20,417 nucleotides of DNA from Leptolinea sp. UBA5366 (GTDB taxonomy: Bacteria > Chloroflexota > Anaerolineae > Anaerolineales > Anaerolineaceae), in contig DHPK01000001.1 in assembly GCA_002407845.1 (NCBI GenBank), positions 1-20,417 of the forward strand. The letters run 5' to 3'. The position numbers were made by a program, and so were the translations under genes. Shown here piece after piece: positions 1 through 6,789 of the stretch (within the stretch, counting starts at the first letter, position 1; each line of letters begins with the position of its first letter). Under the pieces are notes generated by a model, which was not told where the DNA came from, did not search any database, and saw only the letters and a program-made list of their open reading frames with translations.

Positions 1-29
1 TCTCATTTGTATTGAACCCATACAAAACC

Positions 30-58
30 TTGACAAACAAAAATAATCACTTTATTAT
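30..58 (+). promoter_or_regulatory. Sigma-70-type promoter of the CUT2 sugar importer operon
   Basis: TTGACA at 30-35 is a perfect -35 box. It is followed after exactly 17 bp by TATTAT at 53-58, a good -10 box. Transcription would start near 65, giving a leader of about 150 nt before the binding-protein start at 218. The assignment rests on hexamer match and spacing only. Confidence 0.75.
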
Positions 59-101
59 TTGTTCAGACAAGAATATCGTTCTTTTTTATTTTTTATCAAT
101 C

Positions 102-115
102 TGACAACGTTTCCA
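102..115 (+). promoter_or_regulatory. Candidate LacI-family / CRE-like operator in the leader
   Basis: TGACAACGTTTCCA has the TG...AACGTT...CA layout of LacI/CcpA-family operators, with a palindromic AACGTT core and flanking TG and CA. It differs from the CRE consensus TGWAANCGNTNNCA at one position. It lies about 40-50 nt downstream of the predicted transcription start, a normal place for a roadblock or repressing operator of a sugar operon. No LacI-family gene lies in the window, so the regulator is unknown. Confidence 0.4.
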
Positions 116-217
116 TAATCATATATTGTAGGAGGCCTGCAATAAAAATATTTCCATATAAACCAATAAACAAACCAAATTGCTACCCTGTTTATTAGAA
201 GAATTAAGGAGAAAAAA

Positions 218-1210
218 ATGAAAAATAGAATTTTGTTTTTGACATCGTTCGTAATTGTACTAACTATGCTTTTCGCAGTATCTGCGCCGGTGTTTGCCCA
301 AGGTGACAAATATGAAGTGATCTTCATTCCGAAACTGATCGGTATTCCATGGTTCACTGCTATGGAAAAAGGATTTAATGATTATGCTGATAAAACTGGA
401 AAACTCAGCATAACGACCATGGGCGCAACTGATACGGATCCGGCAGCTCAGGCACGGATGATTGAAGATGCCATTGCCAAAAGCCCGGACTGCATCATCG
501 TTGTCCCGAATGACACTGCGACTGTTGAACCGCTGATGAAAAAAGGGAAAGAAGCTGGCATCTTGATGCTGACGCAAGAAGCCCCGACCGTGAAAAACGC
601 TTATGCAGATATTGAATTCCTGATCCTTGAACAGGAAGGGAAAGATGTGATTGATCTGTTGGTTAAAAACATGGGTGATACGGGCGGTTATGCGATCATG
701 GTCGGCGGTTTGACCGTTGAAGGTCATAACAACCGTGCGGATGCCATGGTGAAATATCAGGAAGAGAATTTCCCGAATCTGTACCAGGTGACCAGCCGGG
801 TTGAAGGTGGTGAAAACGTTCAGGTTGCACACGATAAACTGTTAGAGCTGACTACCGCTTATCCGGACATGGGAGGCTTAATCACGATCGGCAGCCTTGG
901 CGGTATTGGTGCAGCTCAGGCAGTGCGTGAGAAGAACCTGATCGGAAAATTCTCAATCATCGGCTGCTCGGTCCCCAGTGAAGCAAAAGCTTACCTCGAA
1001 GATAAATCAATGGTTGCGAACTACATTGGCAATCCTTATCGGATCGGTCTCGACTCGGCATATATTGCGGAACAGCTGCTTGAAGGAAAAGAACTGGCTG
1101 ACATCATCGAACTGCCAGAATATGGCACGCCGAATATTGACGGAATCATTCTGACATTCCATGCAGATTCAGAAGTTACATTTGAGAATGCAGATTCGTT
1201 CGGTTTCTAA
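218..1210 (+). CDS. Periplasmic sugar-binding protein of a CUT2 ABC importer (LsrB/RhaS-like)
   Basis: This 330-residue protein captures the substrate for the importer encoded directly downstream. Residues 1-27 form a signal peptide with a basic start, hydrophobic core and a VFA|Q cleavage site. No lipobox cysteine is present, so it should be a soluble periplasmic protein. The mature part has the periplasmic binding protein type 1 fold: an early IPWFTAMEKGF stretch, the DPAAQARMIEDAIAKSPDCI repeat region where 'effective pseudo-domains' bind ligand, and IIVVPND in the next strand. The pattern is closest to the autoinducer-2/rhamnose-binding subgroup. Ligand is not determined; the D-allulose-type epimerase downstream suggests a ketohexose or another rare sugar. 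AAGGAG at 206-211 sets the ATG at 218. A strong stem-loop follows the stop codon. Confidence 0.88.
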   Translation: MKNRILFLTSFVIVLTMLFAVSAPVFAQGDKYEVIFIPKLIGIPWFTAMEKGFNDYADKTGKLSITTMGATDTDPAAQARMIEDAIAKSPDCIIVVPNDTATVEPLMKKGKEAGILMLTQEAPTVKNAYADIEFLILEQEGKDVIDLLVKNMGDTGGYAIMVGGLTVEGHNNRADAMVKYQEENFPNLYQVTSRVEGGENVQVAHDKLLELTTAYPDMGGLITIGSLGGIGAAQAVREKNLIGKFSIIGCSVPSEAKAYLEDKSMVANYIGNPYRIGLDSAYIAEQLLEGKELADIIELPEYGTPNIDGIILTFHADSEVTFENADSFGF

Positions 1211-1226
1211 GAGTTTTCTCTGATTC

Positions 1227-1260
1227 AATGAATCCGCTTTAATAAGCGGATTCATTTCTT
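1227..1260 (+). terminator. Intercistronic stem-loop (attenuating terminator) after the binding-protein gene
   Basis: A perfect 13-bp stem (1227-1239 with 1244-1256) closes a TAAT loop and is followed by TTTCTTTTAT. It sits 17 bp after the binding-protein stop and 45 bp before the ATPase start. It probably ends part of the transcripts and stabilises the upstream mRNA, so that binding protein exceeds membrane components. The downstream genes lack another clear promoter, so read-through is expected. Confidence 0.75.
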
Positions 1261-1300
1261 TTATAGAAACGGTCAAATTATTGACGGGAGGGACCTAATC

Positions 1301-2791
1301 GTGGAAAACTTTATCACAATGCGGAATATCTGCAAAAATTATATAGGCGTTCAGGCTCTAAAAGATGTCGACTTCTCGCTCCGGCATGGAGAGATCCATT
1401 GTCTCGTAGGTGGAAATGGGTCTGGGAAGTCAACTTTGATTAAAGTGTTGTCAGGTGTCGTTAAACCGGAACCCGGTGCGGAGATCATCATTGATGGGAA
1501 AGTTTTTTCGCATTTGAGTGTTCAAGATTCAATCGATCAGGGAATTCGCGTCATTTATCAAGATCTTGCTTTATTTCCAAATTTATCGATAAAGGAAAAC
1601 ATTGCTTTTTTCCTTTATGGCGAGACGAAATCCCCGATTGTAGATTGGAAGATGGTTGACCAAAGAGCACGCGCTGCAATGGAAATCATTGGGCTGACTA
1701 TCAACCCTGACAGAAAAGTTGGATCATTGACGATCGCAGAACAGCAGCTGGTTGAAATTACTCGTTCACTGGTCGGCGAATTGAAGCTGCTGATTTTGGA
1801 TGAACCAACAGCATCGCTGACGCGGAAGGAAGTGAATGCACTTTTCGAAGCAATTTACAAGCTTCAGGAACGCGGTATTTCATCCATGTTCGTCAGCCAT
1901 AAAATGAACGAAATTTTTGAAATCGCCGAAAAGGTCACTGTCATTCGGGATGGCGAAATCATTGGCGTCTATCCTCCTGCTGAACTGGATGATGAAAAAC
2001 TGGTGTTCCTGATGACCGGAAAATCGTTTCAGACCGAACCGCCTGAACCAATTCAGGGTGATCCGGGCAACATTCTTGAAACCCGCGCTTTAACAAAGGC
2101 AGGGGAGTTTGAAAATGTGTCAATCTCCGTGAAAAAAGGAGAAATTGTCGGGATCACCGGGTTGCTTGGCGCTGGCAGAACTGAACTTGCGCTTTCAATT
2201 TTTGGCATGAATCACGCTGATTCCGGTGAAATCTTTATCGACGGGAAAAAGCAGGATATTTCATCAAATGTGGTCGCACGAAAACTTGGGATCGCATACG
2301 TGCCGGAAGACCGCTTATCTCAGGGTGTTATTTTAGACCAGCCGATTATTGAAAACTTGACAGTTACTGTTTTTGATAAATTCGTCGATAAATTTGGGTT
2401 GATGAACATGAAAAAACGCCGGTCAGAAGCTGGCCAGATGGTCGATGATCTGTTGATGAAAATTTCTTCATTGGATGCGCCGATGCGAACGCTTTCAGGA
2501 GGAAACCAACAAAAAGGGGTGCTGGCGAAATGGCTTGCAACTGAGCCGAAAATCCTCATCCTGGATGAGCCGACGGTCGGTATTGATGTTTATGCCAAAA
2601 ACAGCGTTTATGAGCTGATTAAGGAGTTGGCAAAAGAAGGGATGGGCATCATTCTGATTTCAGATGAAATCTTGGAAGTGCTGTCGAATTGTCATCGTGT
2701 TCTCGTCATGCAGCAAGGCCAAATCGTTTATGAACTGACTCCGGGTCCGGATTCAGCGGACGAACTGCTTGAGAAGTTCAACTTGGCATGA
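1301..2791 (+). CDS. CUT2 sugar ABC importer ATPase with two nucleotide-binding domains (RbsA/MglA-type)
   Basis: This 496-residue cytoplasmic ATPase powers the importer. It carries two fused ATP-binding cassettes, as is usual for RbsA, MglA and XylG. The first has Walker A GGNGSGKST (37-45), a degenerate signature LTIAEQQ (about 143-149) and Walker B LLILDEPTASL (about 163-173). The second has the lysine-less Walker A typical of the family (GLLGAGRTEL, about 287-296), a canonical LSGGNQQK (about 397-404) and Walker B ILILDEPTVGID (about 417-428). Length matches the family (about 500). The start is GTG, set by GGGAGGGA at 1286-1293. The gene ends 16-19 bp before the first permease. Family is certain; substrate is not. 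Confidence 0.93.
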   Translation: MENFITMRNICKNYIGVQALKDVDFSLRHGEIHCLVGGNGSGKSTLIKVLSGVVKPEPGAEIIIDGKVFSHLSVQDSIDQGIRVIYQDLALFPNLSIKENIAFFLYGETKSPIVDWKMVDQRARAAMEIIGLTINPDRKVGSLTIAEQQLVEITRSLVGELKLLILDEPTASLTRKEVNALFEAIYKLQERGISSMFVSHKMNEIFEIAEKVTVIRDGEIIGVYPPAELDDEKLVFLMTGKSFQTEPPEPIQGDPGNILETRALTKAGEFENVSISVKKGEIVGITGLLGAGRTELALSIFGMNHADSGEIFIDGKKQDISSNVVARKLGIAYVPEDRLSQGVILDQPIIENLTVTVFDKFVDKFGLMNMKKRRSEAGQMVDDLLMKISSLDAPMRTLSGGNQQKGVLAKWLATEPKILILDEPTVGIDVYAKNSVYELIKELAKEGMGIILISDEILEVLSNCHRVLVMQQGQIVYELTPGPDSADELLEKFNLA

Positions 2792-2807
2792 AGAAGAAAA
2801 GGATTGA

Positions 2808-3800
2808 ATGATGGAACGTATAAAACACTCTCTTTCTACCAGCAGCGCCTTTCTGGTTTATCTGCTGATTATCATGATTGCGGTTTTTACCGCTATCAAT
2901 CCGAACTTTTTCAGTGCGGAAAATTTTCTGACAATCCTGCGCAGCTCTTCTTATTCAGGAATCTTTGCCATTGGTTTTCTGTTTGTGCTGCTCTCAGGCG
3001 GGCTGGACGTGTCGTTTGCATCAATCGCAACGATCGGGCAATATGTGACTGGGACAATTCTGATTCAGATACCGGGAATGCCCTGGCCGATTGTCGTGAT
3101 TGTGCCTTTGATTGTCGGGGTGTTACTGGGCAGCTTCAATGCGTTTATGATTCACAAACTGAATGCACCGCCCTTGATCATCACGATTGCTGTCCAAAAT
3201 ATTCTCTTCGGCGTCTTGCAGTTTATTACGAAAGGGCATTGGCTCTACAATTTTCCGAAATGGTTTAATCAATTTCCTTTGACATTAGTGGTTTCGACAA
3301 CCAACGCAAATGGAGTTAAATATGGGTTGTCTGTCCTGACGGTCATCTGGTTTGCCGTTGCTTTGATAGCGGCTTTTATTCTTAATCGGACTATTTATGG
3401 CAGACGTCTTTATGCGATGGGCGGAAACGTTGAAGCTGCACGGCGGGCTGGTATTAATATTCTGAAGTATCGCATTTTTGCATATGGCTTTTTAGGTTTT
3501 TGTTCTGGACTAGCAGGGCTGGTTCATACCATGGTGACCCAGACGGTCGCTCCGAATACGCTGGTTGGGAATGAGTTCTACACAATCGCCGCAGTTGTTC
3601 TTGGCGGAGCCAGCATTTTTGGCGGTTCCGGCAGCGTCTTCGGGACAGTCTTAGGCGTCATTATTATGGCAGTACTGACAAATGCGCTGACGATCATGCG
3701 GGTGCCGGCTTATTGGCATCAGGCATTTCTTGGTGCGATCCTGATTGGCAGTATGGCTGTAACAGCCGCGAATTCCAGACGCGCGATGAAGAAAGGGTAA
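2808..3800 (+). CDS. CUT2 sugar ABC importer permease 1 (RbsC-like)
   Basis: This 330-residue inner-membrane protein forms half of the translocation channel. It has about ten hydrophobic segments of the BPD_transp_2 family. The hallmark SGGLDVSFASIATIGQ (about 64-79) corresponds to the usual GGIDLSVGS segment. The cytoplasmic ATPase-contact loop GRRLYAMGGNVEAARRAGI corresponds to the family's Y-x-x-GGN-xx-AA-xx-GI motif. Two ATG codons stand in tandem at 2808 and 2811; AAAAGGA at 2797-2803 is better spaced for 2811, so one extra methionine may be included here. The next permease begins 8 bp after the stop, so the two are probably made in equal amounts as a heterodimer. Confidence 0.92.
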   Translation: MMERIKHSLSTSSAFLVYLLIIMIAVFTAINPNFFSAENFLTILRSSSYSGIFAIGFLFVLLSGGLDVSFASIATIGQYVTGTILIQIPGMPWPIVVIVPLIVGVLLGSFNAFMIHKLNAPPLIITIAVQNILFGVLQFITKGHWLYNFPKWFNQFPLTLVVSTTNANGVKYGLSVLTVIWFAVALIAAFILNRTIYGRRLYAMGGNVEAARRAGINILKYRIFAYGFLGFCSGLAGLVHTMVTQTVAPNTLVGNEFYTIAAVVLGGASIFGGSGSVFGTVLGVIIMAVLTNALTIMRVPAYWHQAFLGAILIGSMAVTAANSRRAMKKG

Positions 3801-3808
3801 GGTCTGAG

Positions 3809-4801
3809 ATGACAGAAAAAATTCGAAATTGGAGTAAAAGAAATTCTGACATTGCCGCACTTCCGTTTATTTTGATCGCGGTTATCGTTATCATGACTGC
3901 CGCGACCTCAGGAAAATTCCTCTCAAAAGGAAATTTGAGTGCGCTGTCTTCTCAGCTGCCGGAGCTTGGTCTTCTGTCGCTTGCAATGATGGTCGTGATT
4001 ATCACGAACGGCATTAATCTGTCAATCATTAGCAGTGCGAACCTTGTCAGCGTATTGATGGCAATTTTTATGACCAGGACGATCACGGCCGAAACCAGTA
4101 CTGGAATGATCTGGCTGATTGTATTGGCTGCTATTCTGCTGGGAATAATCATTTCGATCATCTTGGGTGCCATCAATGGTGGGTTGATTGCTTACATCGG
4201 GCTGCCCCCGATGCTGGCAACGCTGGGGACGATGCTGCTGTACGAGGGGATAACACTCACAATCACCAAAGGATTTGTTATTTCTGGCATGCCGGATATC
4301 TTTGTCGAATACAGTTATGCAAAGATCCTGGGCGTGCCATTGCCATTGCTAACGATGATCCTTGCTTTAATTGTCGTTGGGATTATTCTCGAACGCAGGC
4401 CATTTGGTAAGTATCTATATCTTATTGGATCCAGTGAAACAGTGACTCGCTTTTCGGCGATTGACACTAAAAAGACGATCGTTAAAGCGTATGTGATGTC
4501 CGGTATCTTGGCTGGCATTGCGGGAATGGTCATGCTCTCCCGCTTTAATTCGGCTAATGCCCGCTCGGGATCATCCTTGCAACTGCTGACAATCCTCATT
4601 TCTGTATTGGGCGGGACGGACCCAAATGGCGGTTTTGGAAAGGTGCTTGGTCTGACGATGTCCCTGCTGATTTTGCAATTCATTACCAGCGGACTCAATC
4701 TGTTGGGCGTCACTCAGTTCATCACCCTGGCTCTCTGGGGCATTCTGCTGATCGCGGTTATTGCCTACCGGCGGTTTACTGAGCACAAACATAGCTCATA
4801 A
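3809..4801 (+). CDS. CUT2 sugar ABC importer permease 2 (RbsC-like)
   Basis: This second 330-residue BPD_transp_2 permease pairs with the one upstream. It shows about ten membrane helices, the family segment TNGINLSIISSANL (about 68-81) and the ATPase-contact loop GKYLYLIGSSETVTRFSAI, which is less canonical than in its partner (SSE replaces GGN). The reading frame is open further upstream to 3713, but that extension lies inside the preceding gene. The ATG at 3809 directly follows a purine-rich GGTAAGG stretch and fits the usual permease N-terminus. Two different permeases with one double ATPase is the LsrCD-like arrangement, unlike ribose systems that use a homodimer. Confidence 0.9.
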   Translation: MTEKIRNWSKRNSDIAALPFILIAVIVIMTAATSGKFLSKGNLSALSSQLPELGLLSLAMMVVIITNGINLSIISSANLVSVLMAIFMTRTITAETSTGMIWLIVLAAILLGIIISIILGAINGGLIAYIGLPPMLATLGTMLLYEGITLTITKGFVISGMPDIFVEYSYAKILGVPLPLLTMILALIVVGIILERRPFGKYLYLIGSSETVTRFSAIDTKKTIVKAYVMSGILAGIAGMVMLSRFNSANARSGSSLQLLTILISVLGGTDPNGGFGKVLGLTMSLLILQFITSGLNLLGVTQFITLALWGILLIAVIAYRRFTEHKHSS

Positions 4802-4868
4802 TTGCCGAATAATCGGGATGGGCTTGTGTATTAAAAGGAAAAAGTAAAATAAAAACTATTCTTGCTGG

Positions 4869-4923
4869 ATTGTCTCTCCGCTTCAAATTTCCACCCTTGG
4901 CGGAATTCCAGTAAATAGACAAT
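4869..4923 (+). other. Structured spacer before the epimerase gene
   Basis: The 151-bp gap between permease 2 and the epimerase holds nested inverted repeats. ATTGTCT (4869-4875) pairs with AGACAAT (4917-4923), and inside it TCCGC (4877-4881) pairs with GCGGA (4900-4904). A competing outer pairing CTGGA/TCCAG (4865-4869 with 4907-4911) is also possible. There is no T-tract, so it is not an intrinsic terminator. It could be an mRNA processing or expression-tuning element; no known riboswitch is recognised. Confidence 0.3.
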
Positions 4924-4952
4924 TGACATATGTGGACTCGGGAGGAACTCTA

Positions 4953-5825
4953 ATGAAATTTGGCATCTACTTTGCTTTTTGGGAAAAAGAATGGAAAGTC
5001 GAATATGAGAAATATATAAAGAAAGTTGCGGACCTCGGCTTCGATATTCTTGAAATAAGCTGCGCACCGCTGCCAAACTTGTCGGACGCGGACTTGTTCC
5101 GGCTGCGTGACATGGCAAAGGATCACGGTATCATTTTGACTGCTGGGTATGGACCTACTGCAGAACAAAACCTTTCCTCTTCAGATCCAAAGGTTGTCGC
5201 GAAAGCGAAAGCGTTTTTCACTGATCTGCTGAAACAACTGGAGAAAATGGAAATCCGCTCAATCGGGGGAGGTTTGAACAGCTATTGGCCGGTAGATTTC
5301 AGTGTGCCATTCGATAAGAAACGAGACTGGGAAATCGGAGTAAAAAATGTGCGGGATGTCGCGCATGTAGCGAATGAATGCGGAATCGATTATTGTCTGG
5401 AATGCCTGAACCGTTTTGAAGGTTATTTGCTGAACACAGCCGCAGAAGGCGTTGCGTTCTGCGAAGAGGTCGGCTTGCCAAATGTAAAATTATTGCTCGA
5501 CACTTTTCATATGAACATCGAAGAAGACTCTTTTTCAGGCGCGATTTCAACCGCTGGAAAATATTTGCGCAGGCTGCACACCGGCGAAGCAAATCGAAAA
5601 GTTCCGGGCAAAGGCCGTATTCCTTGGTTCGAAATCGGCAATGCACTGCATGCAATAGGGTTTGACGGTGATGTAGTGATGGAGCCATTCGTTATGGAAG
5701 GCGGAACAGTAGGCAGCGAAATCAAGGTTTGGCGCGATTTATCCGACCACGCCGATGAAGCGCAGCTAGATCGCGATGCAAAAGATGCACTGGCATTCTC
5801 TCGCTATGTCCTGGGCAGGGAATGA
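4953..5825 (+). CDS. D-allulose (D-psicose)/D-tagatose 3-epimerase
   Basis: This 290-residue TIM-barrel enzyme interconverts ketohexoses at C3, such as D-fructose and D-allulose, using a divalent metal. It aligns without gaps to my recollection of the Clostridium cellulolyticum D-psicose 3-epimerase. The metal ligands E150, D183, H209 and E244 are present, as are E156, H186 and R215 (substrate contacts) and W112. Other hallmarks are KFGIYFAFWEKEW at the start, LDTFHMNIEED, HTGEANRKVPGKGRIPW and VVMEPFV. Differences from that enzyme include Tyr66 for His and Gly107 for Ala, which may shift substrate preference. GGGAGGA at 4940-4946 sets the ATG at 4953. As last gene of the importer operon, it suggests an imported ketohexose as substrate. 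Confidence 0.9.
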   Translation: MKFGIYFAFWEKEWKVEYEKYIKKVADLGFDILEISCAPLPNLSDADLFRLRDMAKDHGIILTAGYGPTAEQNLSSSDPKVVAKAKAFFTDLLKQLEKMEIRSIGGGLNSYWPVDFSVPFDKKRDWEIGVKNVRDVAHVANECGIDYCLECLNRFEGYLLNTAAEGVAFCEEVGLPNVKLLLDTFHMNIEEDSFSGAISTAGKYLRRLHTGEANRKVPGKGRIPWFEIGNALHAIGFDGDVVMEPFVMEGGTVGSEIKVWRDLSDHADEAQLDRDAKDALAFSRYVLGRE

Positions 5826-5871
5826 AATCGAAATAATTCTTTGAATTCATACCAGAAAATATATGTTTACA

Positions 5872-5900
5872 AAAGCAGACCCTGTCACAGGGTCTGCTTT
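5872..5900. terminator. Bidirectional intrinsic terminator between convergent operons
   Basis: A perfect 14-bp inverted repeat around a single central C (arms 5872-5885 and 5887-5900) forms a GC-rich hairpin with A runs on the left and T runs on the right. Read on the + strand it ends in GCTTTATTACTATT, and on the - strand in GCTTTTGTAAAC. It lies 46 bp after the + strand epimerase and 37 bp after the - strand isomerase, so it can end both transcripts. Confidence 0.88.
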
Positions 5901-5937
5901 ATTACTATTGCCTAAGATCCAGAAAATCAATTGTTGT

Positions 5938-6789
5938 CTAAAGCAGATTTTCAAACCCCATCTTGCGGATGTTTTCGATGCTTTTGCGAACACAGTCAAA
6001 TGGATCGAGTCCGTAGGTATCGTCCTGTTCAATCGGCAGATAAATAGCCCCGCCATCGATTGCGGCATTGATGATGGCTTTCATGTCAAGGTTGCCCTCT
6101 CCAATTTCAGCGAACTGAATACATTGTTCCTTTCTGAAAATATCAGGACTTGGCTCGCCATCTGGGAAGTAAATCCGATAATCTTTCAAGTGCACCAAAT
6201 CTTCCCGCCCACTGAGTTTCTGAATCCATTTGACTGGGTCGTGACCGGCTCTTTGAATCCAATGTACATCAGGCTCAAATCCGACATAGGCCGGGTCAGT
6301 GTTTTCCACCAGAATTTCAAAACCCGTTTTGCCGTTAAATTTTTCGAATTCGAAATGATGATTGTGATAATAAAGCTTGATGCCTTCATCCAATAAAATC
6401 TTTCCATAGTGATTTAAATCCGCAGCTGCCTCAAAATATCCTTTTTCATTATGGATGCAGGTTTTTGGAATTAATGAATCCCTAACGTATTTAACGCCTA
6501 ACTTCTGGTTAAAGTAGATGATTTTGTCGAGATCTTTTTCCAAATCAAGCCCTTTACTGTTTGCTCCGAAAAGCGGCTTGTAGTTAACGCTGGTGGAAAT
6601 CACAGTTACACCATATTTCTCGGATGCCTCTAAGACACGGTCAATAAATTCATCGGTCATTTCAACTTGTGAAAGCTCGAAATATGAAATCCCGGCATCT
6701 TTTACCTGTCTGAAAGTTACGTCCGGTCCATGTTCCCACATGATAAATTTAACCATCGACATGTTTAACGCAATTTTTGCTTGTGTCAT
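5938..6789 (-). CDS. Sugar isomerase/epimerase, AP_endonuc_2 TIM barrel (IolE/YcjR-like)
   Basis: This 283-residue protein belongs to the xylose-isomerase-like TIM-barrel superfamily. The expected metal-site set is visible: E147 in YYHNHHFEFEK, D174 in FEPDVHWIQRAG, H200 in LVHLKD and E254 in IEQDD. The YHNHH-EF and VHW-xx-AG-DPVKWI motifs are typical of the inosose dehydratase/keto-sugar epimerase branch that co-occurs with Gfo/Idh/MocA dehydrogenases. I start it at 6789, where GGGAGGA precedes the ATG, and not at the in-frame 6804. This start overlaps the stop of the upstream dehydrogenase as ATGA, indicating translational coupling. It is the last gene of the - strand operon. The exact reaction is unknown; epimerisation or dehydration of a keto-sugar is an inference. 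Confidence 0.85.
   Translation of the reverse strand: MTQAKIALNMSMVKFIMWEHGPDVTFRQVKDAGISYFELSQVEMTDEFIDRVLEASEKYGVTVISTSVNYKPLFGANSKGLDLEKDLDKIIYFNQKLGVKYVRDSLIPKTCIHNEKGYFEAAADLNHYGKILLDEGIKLYYHNHHFEFEKFNGKTGFEILVENTDPAYVGFEPDVHWIQRAGHDPVKWIQKLSGREDLVHLKDYRIYFPDGEPSPDIFRKEQCIQFAEIGEGNLDMKAIINAAIDGGAIYLPIEQDDTYGLDPFDCVRKSIENIRKMGFENLL

Noticed and set aside
2152..2190. Second Walker A of the CUT2 ATPase lacks the catalytic lysine (GLLGAGRT)
   Set aside because: This is the normal state of the second cassette in RbsA/MglA-type ATPases, not a sign of inactivation.
2804..3268. 154-residue + strand frame inside the first CUT2 permease
   Set aside because: It is a shadow frame of the permease: cysteine- and histidine-rich, without family resemblance, while the permease frame is clearly conserved.
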